Origin: G963676095 sp963676095
GTDB taxonomy: Bacteria; Bacteroidota; Bacteroidia; Bacteroidales; Prolixibacteraceae
Direction of reading: 5' to 3'
Length of the DNA: 64,000 nucleotides
Assembly (NCBI GenBank): GCA_963676095.1
Contig: OY781040.1
Span: 1,736,001 to 1,800,000, forward strand
Part shown: positions 35,234 through 43,129 of the stretch, one piece after another
Numbering within the stretch: position 1 is the first letter of the stretch
How the letters are laid out: each line of letters begins with the position of its first letter
Made by a program: the position numbers and the translations under genes
Notes under the pieces: model-generated
Databases searched by the model: none
What the model saw: only the letters and a program-made list of their open reading frames with translations
What the model was told of the DNA's origin: nothing

Positions 35234-37849
35234 ATGCAGCAGGAACAAAAAAAGAAAAGCAGAAGAAAGCTGTTAAGCATTAACCTCATTCATGAAAACA
35301 GAAAAATTATACTGCAAAGTATTCTGGCCATTTTATTCATAGGACTGGCACTATATTTCATCAAGCATCAACGGACCGAACTGGTCGAAGTAAAAAGGAC
35401 ACTGCAAAATGCCAGTTTATTGTATGTCCTTTTGGGTATTTCTGTATCTGTCTTTTATATTGCGGTACAGGGATTAATGTATTGCTACAGTTTCAGAAGT
35501 GTCGGTGAAAGAATTACGCTTTCAAGCGCCATGATCCTTTTCATCAAGCGAAATTTCATCAGTATCTTTTTACCGGCAGGAGGCATATCATCCCTGGCAT
35601 TTTTTACCAGGAACATTGAAAGACAATACGTATCCAAATCGAAGATACATGTTGCATCCTCCATTTATGCTTTTATTGGGATCCTTTCTGTCATTATTGT
35701 GGCTGTGCCGGCGCTGTTTTATGCCATGATGAAAGACAGCCTGTCTTCCAATATGGTTTATACCTTTATAATTCTTGTCCTGCTGATTGCAGCATGTATT
35801 CACATGGCGCAGTCTATTGTCAATGAAGGCTGGGCCTACCGGCTGATTATTAAAATAAGACCGGGATTCGAACCTCAGCTTGCCGAGCTAAAGGCAATCA
35901 ATTTCAGCAAAAAAAATTTTACAGCCACAATACTCACCTCTGTGCTGATCGAACTCATCGGGATTGCCCATCTGTTGATCTCCATGCGGGCCCTGGGTTA
36001 TCATCTTTCCATAGAAGGAGCGGCCATCGGGTATATTGTTTCGGTGATGTTCCTGATCGTTTCTCCGTTCCTAAGAGGATTGGGGGCCATTGAACTATCA
36101 CTTAGCTTTATTCTGACAAGGTACGGCTTTTCAACCCTGGAAGCTGTATCCGTTACATTTCTCTACCGCTTCTTCGAATTCTGGATCTTACTGGTTATCG
36201 GAGCGTTCAGTTTCATATTTGTAAGAAACAATATATTTCTTCGTATAGCACCGGTTTTTCTTACGTTTTCCCTGGGAGTTGTCAACATCCTGTCGGTTCT
36301 GACCCCAGCCCTGCAATACAGGCTGCGCCTGTTGCACGAGTTTCTGCCGATTTATGCGATCGATATTTCCAATTATGCCGTATTTATGGTCGGCATCTTT
36401 TTACTGATCATCTCCGCATTCTTATTAAAGGGGGTTAAACGAGTCTGGTATCTCACAGTAGGGCTGACCATTATTTCCATCGTTGGTAACCTGACAAAGG
36501 CTATCGACTATGAAGAGGCCTCTCTTGCGCTTTTCACGCTGGTTGCACTTTTCCTGACCCGTAAACAATATTTTGTCAGGAGTAACCCCAAACTGACCCA
36601 TGTCGGGATCAATGCCGCCCTTATTGCAATAGCTGCCGTTATCATTTACGGGATTACCGGATTTTATTTTTTGGATAAAAAACATTTTAATATAGACTTT
36701 AGCTTCATTGAATCTGTGAGGTACACGGTCGAGAATTTTTTCCTTTTCCATAGTAATTCGTTAATCCCCAGGGATAACTTCGCCCGGAATTTTCTGTACT
36801 CAATCAACATTTCCGGGGGATTAACCATCGGATTTCTGCTGTACACGATTGTCAGTCCTTACATATTCGAAGAAAAAACGGAAGAAGAAAAACTGAAACT
36901 GGCAAAAGAACTGGTCGAAAAGTACGGACGCTCTCAACTGGATTATTTCAAGACTTACTATGACAAGCTCTTGTTCTTTACCAGTGACCATGAGGCATTT
37001 GTCTCGTACCAGACTGCCGGGAGTTACGCGGTCGTACTGGAAGACCCTGTCTGCAAGGACCATGAGAAGATGGGCTCAGCTATTAAGGAGTTCGACGCCT
37101 TTTGCGCTGGGAACGGGTTAAAAAGCATCTTCTACCGCGTTCCCGAAAGCAGTCTTCCTGTTTATCACAGGTTAAAAAAGAAATCCTTGCTCATCGGGCA
37201 GGAAGCGGTGCTGGACCTTTCCTCTTTCACCATTGAGGGAAAAGAAAAGAAATCGATCCGGACCTCATCAAACAAACAAAAAGAACTGGGCTATCAGGTT
37301 AAAATATACCAGCCTCCAATCAAGGATGGCCTGATCCAGAAAATCCATTCGGTGTCAAACGAATGGCAAAAGGAAAGGCACTACGAAGAGCTGGTATTCT
37401 CGCAGGGTTTATTTGATACTTCAGAGTTGAAAAACCAGACCATTATTGTCGTGGAAAACCAGGAAGAAAAAGTACTTGCATTTGCCAATATCGTCCCGGA
37501 TTATGCTCCCGGAGAATCGACATACGACCTGATCCGGAACGCAAAAGGTACCCCCAACGGACTGATCGAGTTTTTAATGGCCGAAATGTTCTTCCACATG
37601 AAAGCACAGGGCTATAAATCGGCCAATCTGGGTTTCTCCGCCATGTCGGGGATAGAAGAGGGGAAAAGCTTCCCGGAAAAATCGATCCGCTTTGCTTACG
37701 AAAAATTAAGGGCTTTCGCCCACTACAAGGGGTTGAAGGAATTCAAGGATAAATTCGGACCTTCGTGGCACAATAAATATCTGATCTATTCGAATGATTA
37801 TGATCTGTTTAGCGTTCCATCCGCATTAAAAAAGATAACACGCCCATAA
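35234..37849 (+). CDS. MprF-like phosphatidylglycerol aminoacyltransferase/flippase
   Basis: The 871-residue product has an N-terminal flippase part with about eight helices (residues 25-345, including SIFLPAGGISSLAFFTRNIE and FLRGLGAIELSLSFILTRYG). More helices follow to about residue 545, then a cytoplasmic C-terminal DUF2156/acyltransferase domain (about 560-871). That domain includes FFTSDHEAFVSYQTAGSYAVVLEDPVC and SANLGFSAMSGIEEGKSF. MprF proteins attach lysine or alanine from aminoacyl-tRNA to phosphatidylglycerol and flip the lipid outward, lowering surface charge. The presence of both halves suggests a complete bifunctional enzyme. The amino acid used is unknown. Confidence 0.9.
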   Translation: MQQEQKKKSRRKLLSINLIHENRKIILQSILAILFIGLALYFIKHQRTELVEVKRTLQNASLLYVLLGISVSVFYIAVQGLMYCYSFRSVGERITLSSAMILFIKRNFISIFLPAGGISSLAFFTRNIERQYVSKSKIHVASSIYAFIGILSVIIVAVPALFYAMMKDSLSSNMVYTFIILVLLIAACIHMAQSIVNEGWAYRLIIKIRPGFEPQLAELKAINFSKKNFTATILTSVLIELIGIAHLLISMRALGYHLSIEGAAIGYIVSVMFLIVSPFLRGLGAIELSLSFILTRYGFSTLEAVSVTFLYRFFEFWILLVIGAFSFIFVRNNIFLRIAPVFLTFSLGVVNILSVLTPALQYRLRLLHEFLPIYAIDISNYAVFMVGIFLLIISAFLLKGVKRVWYLTVGLTIISIVGNLTKAIDYEEASLALFTLVALFLTRKQYFVRSNPKLTHVGINAALIAIAAVIIYGITGFYFLDKKHFNIDFSFIESVRYTVENFFLFHSNSLIPRDNFARNFLYSINISGGLTIGFLLYTIVSPYIFEEKTEEEKLKLAKELVEKYGRSQLDYFKTYYDKLLFFTSDHEAFVSYQTAGSYAVVLEDPVCKDHEKMGSAIKEFDAFCAGNGLKSIFYRVPESSLPVYHRLKKKSLLIGQEAVLDLSSFTIEGKEKKSIRTSSNKQKELGYQVKIYQPPIKDGLIQKIHSVSNEWQKERHYEELVFSQGLFDTSELKNQTIIVVENQEEKVLAFANIVPDYAPGESTYDLIRNAKGTPNGLIEFLMAEMFFHMKAQGYKSANLGFSAMSGIEEGKSFPEKSIRFAYEKLRAFAHYKGLKEFKDKFGPSWHNKYLIYSNDYDLFSVPSALKKITRP

Positions 37850-37855
37850 ATAAAA

Positions 37856-37881
37856 AAGCATCTTGCTTTTACAAGATGCTT
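37856..37881 (-). terminator. Terminator of tRNA-Gly (minus strand)
   Basis: AAGCATCTTG (37856-37865) and CAAGATGCTT (37872-37881) form a 10-bp stem with a 6-base loop. On the minus strand it is followed by TTTTTT. On the plus strand no T-run follows, so it serves the tRNA rather than the MprF-like gene. Confidence 0.8.
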
Positions 37882-37885
37882 AACG

Positions 37886-37958
37886 AGCGAGAAACGGGAT
37901 TCGAACCCGCGACCCCAACCTTGGCAAGGTTGTGCTCTACCAACTGAGCTATTCTCGC
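37886..37958 (-). tRNA. tRNA-Gly (anticodon GCC)
   Basis: The minus strand forms a full cloverleaf of 73 bases. The acceptor GCGAGAA pairs with TTCTCGC, the D-arm contains AGCTCAGTTGGTAGAGC, the anticodon loop reads CTTGCCAAG (GCC at the centre) and the T-arm is CGGGTTCGAATCCCG. The CCA end is not encoded. A -7-like element lies about 60 bases upstream and a terminator 4 bases downstream. Confidence 0.97.
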
Positions 37959-38021
37959 ATCAAATAATAAGGAACGCTTTTTTCTCAGACTGGCATTAGA
38001 AATGCTTCAACCTGAGGACGA

Positions 38022-38029
38022 CAAAGGTA
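38022..38029 (-). promoter_or_regulatory. Putative -7 element for tRNA-Gly
   Basis: The minus strand reads TACCTTTG, fitting TAnnTTTG, about 64 bases upstream of the mature tRNA. No clear -33 element was found. The rest of the 321-base gap before hrpB (37959-38279) shows nothing else I can support. Confidence 0.35.
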
Positions 38030-38279
38030 AAAAAAATTCTTTCACTTCCATCATCCGTATTCATTTTTTTAATTGTTTCATTATTGTTGTCCCGCTTCCT
38101 GTATTTATCTTTCACCGTGCCTCTTCCGGTATATTATCTTTCCGTATTTTCCGATTCAACTGCGCCCCTCAGGTTCCTTTGATTGTTACAATACCGGAAA
38201 TATCACGAATTTGCTATTTTTACCGCCGGAAACGATCTGTACAGTGCGAAGAACCCGTTAAATCAAACATTGAATTCTA

Positions 38280-40763
38280 TTGAAATTTAACCCTATTGAT
38301 ACAAACCTGCCCGTTGTTCCTGTCCTGGATGAAATCAGGCACCGGCTGGCAACAAAAAATGTACTGATTATCAGTGCCCCTCCGGGCACGGGAAAAAGTA
38401 CGCTTGTTCCACTGGCCTTGCTTGACGAAGAAAATCCTCAAAAAATCATTATGCTCGAACCCCGGCGACTGGCCGCTCAGACCATTGCCGGAAGAATGGC
38501 TTCCCTTTTGGGGGAACAGGCCGGTGATACGGTAGGATACAGGATACGCTTCGAAACCAGGGTAAGCAGGCAAACAAAGATCGAGGTGGTGACAGAAGGG
38601 ATCCTTACCAGAATGATCCAGTCAGACAACTCATTGTCCGGTGTTTCAACGGTAATCTTCGATGAATTCCATGAACGAAGTATTCATTCCGATTTGGCCC
38701 TGGCCCTGATCCGCGAAGCACAGCAAATATTGCGTCCGGACCTGCGCATTGTCATTATGTCGGCTACCTTGGATTTGCAGGGACTATCGGAACTGTTACA
38801 GGCCCCTATTCTTCAATGTTCCGGACGTCAGTACCCCGTCGAAATCATTTATACCGGGGAAAATGACATTCGGATGCTTCCGGAATTAACAGCCCGGACC
38901 GTCATAAAGGCCATTCATGAGAAAACAGGCGACTTGCTTGTATTTTTGCCGGGAGAAAGCGAGATCAGAAAATGTGAAGCTATACTGAATTCAGAACGGC
39001 AGGACTTTGAGGTACATCCCCTTTACGGAATGCTTCCATGGAATAAACAACAAGCTGCTATTTTTCCCAATCCGCACGGAAAAAGAAAAATAATACTGGC
39101 GACTTCCATCGCAGAGACCAGTCTTACCATCGAAGGAGTCAGGGTTGTAGTCGATTGCGGGTACACCCGGGTATCCCGTTTTGATCCGCGTAACGGTTTG
39201 TCTCGCCTGGAAACTGTTCCGGTATCCAAAGATTCGGCAGACCAACGGGCAGGACGTGCAGGAAGGCTCGGCCCAGGAACCTGCTACCGGATGTGGACCA
39301 AAGCCACCCATAGCCAACTGATCAATCACCGTACGCCTGAAATACTGGAGGCAGATCTGGCAGATCTGGTACTTGACCTTGCAGAGTGGGGCATTTCCAA
39401 TCCGGGCCAGGTAAGCTGGCTCACGTCTCCGCCAGCAGGGAACTATCAGCAGGCTGTGGAATTACTGACCCAACTGGAAGCCCTCGAATACGGTAAAATT
39501 ACGCCTCACGGGAGAACGATGCACCAGCTGCCATGCCACCCGCGTATAGCCCATATGCTGTTGCAGGCCCGTGACCAGGAAAGCAAGGCCCTTGCCACCG
39601 ACCTGGCTGCCATACTGGAAGAACGTGACCCTCTAGGGAAAGAAGCAGGGATCGACATTAACCTCAGGATCAGTCTGCTTCGAAAACAGAGAGGGGATAG
39701 GCATATGAACAGAAAAATAAGGCGCATTGAGCAAGTTGCAGGGTCTTACCGATCGGTCGTTCGCTGTTCCGAAAGCAATGAACCAATTGATCCTTATGAA
39801 ACCGGATTATTGCTGGTTTATGCTTATCCCGAACGTATCGCCCATTCCAGGGTTGGGAACAATGCGCACTTCCAGCTTTCGAACGGGAGCCTGGCAATGG
39901 CAGATTATCATGATGACCTGGCACACGAGCCCTGGCTGGCGGTGGCCCACCTTAATGCCCGGGAGGGAATGGGAACAATATTTCTCGCCTCCCCTCTCAA
40001 TCCTAAAGATCTTGCCCCACTGGTAAAAAAGCGGGAAGTAGTCAGCTGGGAAAGCAAAAAGGGAGGACTGATAGCTGCCTGTGAACTACGCCTGGGAACA
40101 CTCGTACTGCAAACGCAACCATTGCCCAACCCGGCCCCTGAAATTATTCAGAAAGTTATCAGTGATGCGATCAAAAAGGAAGGGGAACATCTGTTGAATT
40201 TCAACGATCAGGTCGTCCAGTGGCAAAACAGGATATTAAGTCTTCGAAAATGGCGGGCTGACGAGAACTGGCCGGATGTGACCACAGAAAACCTGCTCCT
40301 TCAAAACGAACAATGGTTATCCCCCTGGTTGCAAAATATCCGAAAAACCGACGATCTGAAAAAAATCGACCTCTACGGTGCGCTTCTCTATCATCTAAGC
40401 CCGGAACAACAAAACCGGCTCGACTATTTAGCACCTGCAAAAGCAAAGGTGCCCAGCGGATCATCTGTGAAGCTCGACTATCAACCGAATGGGGCCCCTC
40501 CAGTGCTGGCAGTCAGGTTACAGGAAGTATTCGGACTGGCCGATACCCCAACTGTAAATGAAGGCCGGGTGAACGTGATCATGCACCTTCTCTCTCCCGG
40601 ATTCAAGCCGGTCCAGGTCACCTCCGATCTTCGCAGCTTCTGGAACAGCACCTACCATGTCGTAAAAAAAGAACTGAAACGCCGGTATCCAAAACATTCC
40701 TGGCCGGAAAATCCATGGACCGAGCAAGCAATAAAAGGAACCAAAAGAAAAAATCAGCCATAA
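38280..40763 (+). CDS. hrpB: ATP-dependent helicase HrpB
   Basis: The 827-residue product is a DEAH-box RNA helicase. It has Walker A SAPPGTGKSTLVPLALLD, IFDEFHERSIHSDLALALI (DEFH box), VIMSATLD, TSIAETSLTIEGVRVVVDCG and QRAGRAGRLGPGTCYRMW. The C-terminal HrpB-specific region extends to the end. A TTG at 38280 is the first possible start after the stop at 38271; no ATG allows a complete N-terminus. The family's cellular role is poorly defined. The gene is GC-richer than its downstream neighbour. Confidence 0.94.
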   Translation: MKFNPIDTNLPVVPVLDEIRHRLATKNVLIISAPPGTGKSTLVPLALLDEENPQKIIMLEPRRLAAQTIAGRMASLLGEQAGDTVGYRIRFETRVSRQTKIEVVTEGILTRMIQSDNSLSGVSTVIFDEFHERSIHSDLALALIREAQQILRPDLRIVIMSATLDLQGLSELLQAPILQCSGRQYPVEIIYTGENDIRMLPELTARTVIKAIHEKTGDLLVFLPGESEIRKCEAILNSERQDFEVHPLYGMLPWNKQQAAIFPNPHGKRKIILATSIAETSLTIEGVRVVVDCGYTRVSRFDPRNGLSRLETVPVSKDSADQRAGRAGRLGPGTCYRMWTKATHSQLINHRTPEILEADLADLVLDLAEWGISNPGQVSWLTSPPAGNYQQAVELLTQLEALEYGKITPHGRTMHQLPCHPRIAHMLLQARDQESKALATDLAAILEERDPLGKEAGIDINLRISLLRKQRGDRHMNRKIRRIEQVAGSYRSVVRCSESNEPIDPYETGLLLVYAYPERIAHSRVGNNAHFQLSNGSLAMADYHDDLAHEPWLAVAHLNAREGMGTIFLASPLNPKDLAPLVKKREVVSWESKKGGLIAACELRLGTLVLQTQPLPNPAPEIIQKVISDAIKKEGEHLLNFNDQVVQWQNRILSLRKWRADENWPDVTTENLLLQNEQWLSPWLQNIRKTDDLKKIDLYGALLYHLSPEQQNRLDYLAPAKAKVPSGSSVKLDYQPNGAPPVLAVRLQEVFGLADTPTVNEGRVNVIMHLLSPGFKPVQVTSDLRSFWNSTYHVVKKELKRRYPKHSWPENPWTEQAIKGTKRKNQP

Positions 40764-40821
40764 TATATAACCGAAAGGAGCCTATCAAAACGAAATATAA
40801 ACAGAATGAAAATCCGTGCGT

Positions 40822-41268
40822 TTAATCGTTCCCGGGTATTACCCGGCTGTTTAAATCGAGCAAACATTTTGAAAATGAACGAAAGTCTTCAGGAATTAGT
40901 TTTACCTGCTTTCTTCCGCAATGAAGAACGATTACCGGAACAGTCCGCTGCTTTCCAATGAGGCTCTGATGCAGGCAATCAACAAAAAAATCCGTTCTTT
41001 GAACCGATGAAAAAGAAATTTTCTTTCTGGATAACCCTCTGTTTATAATAATAAAATCTCTTCCAATGACATAACGTTCATGTAAAACAAAATTCCATAT
41101 CCCGAAGGCTGTTATTCCACCACATACAATCATTAAATTGTAAAAAAACAGCACCTCCCGTTCTTTATATAAAATAACAAAAACAGAAAGGCTTGTCATA
41201 ATAATAAAGAATATATAAACCACCCAATCTGCCGGAATTTTTCTTCGGGATGAAAATTTTTTTTTCAT
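40822..41268 (-). CDS. Small membrane protein with PH-like domain
   Basis: The 148-residue product (start ATG at 41268; the frame extends to 41295) has two N-terminal helices (VVYIFFIIMTSLSVFVILY and LMIVCGGITAFGIWNFVL). A cytoplasmic beta-rich part follows (YVIGRDFIIINRGLSRKKI and FSSVQRTDFFVDCLHQS), which resembles bacterial PH (bPH2-type) domains after a two-helix hairpin. It is AT-rich and sits alone on the minus strand after hrpB. The function is unknown. Confidence 0.7.
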   Translation of the reverse strand: MKKKFSSRRKIPADWVVYIFFIIMTSLSVFVILYKEREVLFFYNLMIVCGGITAFGIWNFVLHERYVIGRDFIIINRGLSRKKISFSSVQRTDFFVDCLHQSLIGKQRTVPVIVLHCGRKQVKLIPEDFRSFSKCLLDLNSRVIPGND

Positions 41269-41602
41269 TTGATAACAAATTATTTTTAGCTGCACATTGA
41301 ACTCAATATATAACTTTCACTGATTTACGCACTATATAATTCATCCTTCTACTCTCTTTCGCCGATAAAACACCCCATAAATCGAGATAAAAATAAATCG
41401 ATTATAACAACCTTACAGCTCATCAATGTATCAAATATCAAACAGGCGGGTCAACTCATTCTTTCTCTTGCACTGTATAAAGATATAAAATACAATTTGC
41501 AATAAGCTATCAAACGTGGATTTTATGGAGGGCACATCAAAACAAACAGGCAACCTTAGACTTCAAAAGTCACAGACCGACCTTGACACTTTAAAAGTAG
41601 TA

Positions 41603-41628
41603 TTCTTAATAAATAATTCTATTAAGAA
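41603..41628. repeat. Inverted repeat in the 41296-41692 gap
   Basis: TTCTTAATA (41603-41611) and TATTAAGAA (41620-41628) are complementary over 9 bases with an 8-base loop, followed by a partial third copy TTAAGAAT (41633-41640). It may be a weak terminator for the minus-strand methyltransferase gene. The rest of the 397-base gap is AT-rich without a supported gene. Confidence 0.5.
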
Positions 41629-41692
41629 ACTGTTAAGAATAAAATTTATTTGGCACGAATTTCAAATGAAACTTGCCACTTCCCGGAGAGAT

Positions 41693-42694
41693 TCATTGAC
41701 CGGCATACTCAATGATTTTACAATCTATTTTGGGATGTCCTTTCAGTTCAAGCCAGAAGGCTATTTTATCAGCATATTTTTTCTTTTGAAAGTCGTAAAA
41801 CTTTTTAGGCAAAGTCAAACTACAGTCACTTTCCTTCAATATTTCATCGCCGAAAACCTGTATGGAAGTAAATAATTTCAATTCATAATAGGATCCGATA
41901 TTTTCAGGAACAGCCACTTCCCCTTTTAATTTTTTCTCTTCATAATTCTGAAGGTCAAATTCAAGAATTTTTCCGATAAATAGCTTATCAACAATTCCTT
42001 TATCCCTATTATCCCAACGCATCCGGGCAACTTCCAGTTCCGGATTTGTCAGGTATGCATCGATGGTTACTTTTTCAGGAATAAATATCGCTTCGCTTGA
42101 CATTTGCGGCGCAAGGTTGTGCAGGATATGGGGAAGAGGCTCACCCTCAAGGCACGATCGCATAGTCTCTGAAACGATAATATCATACTTTCTGTCAAGG
42201 TTAAACGTTACGGCATCGGTAAGCAAAAAATCATTAATAAACTCATCAAAGTCGAGATATTCAATTAATCTTTTTGCCGCGTCCAACGACCTTTCATTAA
42301 CATCAATTACTGTAACTTTCACTTCTCCCTGCTGATAAAGACTGAGCAAAGGAGTTATTAACGTTGCATAGGGACCACATCCAGCATAAAAAATCTGCAC
42401 GGGTTGTATCCCCTCTTCCTTCTTTTGCTGAATGGCTTTATGAATTCCCCGTAAAAAAACAGCGGTACGTTTGAATTCAATCAGGCAATGTGCTGCTGAT
42501 GCAGAAGAAATCGCCTTGCCTGAAGGTAGTACGATCTCATTATTATCCAAGCTGTTTACTTTAATGCCCGTAATGGAAGAAAAAATCTGGTATAAACTGT
42601 CTGCCGATTGTTTTAACAGTAAAAAATCTTCTCCGCCTTCGAGAAGGTTTTTCGTTAGCGCTTTAATTTCCGGAAGTAATGATCTGTTTTTCAT
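41693..42694 (-). CDS. PRMT-like SAM-dependent methyltransferase
   Basis: The 333-residue product has the SAM-binding motif IFYAGCGPYATLITPLLSLY (about residues 121-140). An acidic end-of-strand-2 residue lies in VTVIDVNERSLDAAKRLIEY, and the active-site-like DIIVSETMRSCLEGEPLPHIL is similar to the double-E loop of protein arginine methyltransferases. The beta-rich second half (IPEKVTIDAYLTNPE onward) also fits the PRMT barrel. The target is unknown. Its AT-rich sequence contrasts with hrpB and the B12 genes. It faces away from the riboswitch. Confidence 0.75.
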   Translation of the reverse strand: MKNRSLLPEIKALTKNLLEGGEDFLLLKQSADSLYQIFSSITGIKVNSLDNNEIVLPSGKAISSASAAHCLIEFKRTAVFLRGIHKAIQQKKEEGIQPVQIFYAGCGPYATLITPLLSLYQQGEVKVTVIDVNERSLDAAKRLIEYLDFDEFINDFLLTDAVTFNLDRKYDIIVSETMRSCLEGEPLPHILHNLAPQMSSEAIFIPEKVTIDAYLTNPELEVARMRWDNRDKGIVDKLFIGKILEFDLQNYEEKKLKGEVAVPENIGSYYELKLFTSIQVFGDEILKESDCSLTLPKKFYDFQKKKYADKIAFWLELKGHPKIDCKIIEYAGQ

Positions 42695-42794
42695 AATTTA
42701 TTTTTTAAGTATACAATTTACAAAAAAATTATAACCCGCTTCATACGGTTAATCATTTTGAAAAAAAGATCAGAAACTATTCCGGTAAAATGAA

Positions 42795-42802
42795 TATATT
42801 TG
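42795..42802 (+). promoter_or_regulatory. Putative -7 element of the B12 locus
   Basis: TATATTTG fits TAnnTTTG and lies just upstream of the riboswitch. No convincing TTTG is found at the -33 position. Confidence 0.45.
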
Positions 42803-42824
42803 CCGTCGATTTTTGGTGATTATT

Positions 42825-42998
42825 TCTGATTCCGTCAGAAGTAATAAAAGGGAATCCGGTGAGAAACCGGAGCTGTACCCGCAGCTGTAAGTCCTGAAAA
42901 TGTTTTTGAAAAATCTTTTGCCACTGCCGGGCACCTGCCTGATGGGAAGGCCTTCAAAAACAGGACAAGCCAGAAAACCTGCCAGGATCACAGATTTA
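42825..42998 (+). promoter_or_regulatory. Cobalamin riboswitch
   Basis: The sequence shows the class-defining parts: GGGAATCCGGTGAGAAACCGG (42850-42870), AGCTGTACCCGCAGCTGTAAG (42871-42891), GCCACTG (42920-42926) and the B12 box AAGCCAGAAAACCTGCC (42967-42983). It binds adenosylcobalamin or another corrinoid and normally lowers expression when B12 is plentiful. About 130 bases separate it from the ATG of the TonB-dependent receptor. The expression platform was not folded. It is the only riboswitch seen in the B12 locus. Confidence 0.95.
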
Positions 42999-43129
42999 AA
43001 CATTTTGCTTCCGGGTAAGAAGTTAATGTCGTGAACATTATTTGCTCAACATTATTTTTTATCGTGTCAGTTTTTATAATTGACGTTGGACGCAAGGTGC
43101 GATTATTTAATTTTTTAAATGATTAAACC

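Noticed and set aside
37856..37881. Terminator for the MprF-like gene on the plus strand
   Set aside because: The hairpin is followed by a T-run only on the minus strand, so it fits the tRNA-Gly gene.
38002..38283. Plus-strand frame of 93 codons before hrpB
   Set aside because: Low-complexity F/I/S-rich translation, overlaps the hrpB start and lies across the tRNA promoter region.
41516..41875. Plus-strand frame of 119 codons
   Set aside because: Its second half lies antisense over the end of the methyltransferase gene and the protein has no recognisable motif.
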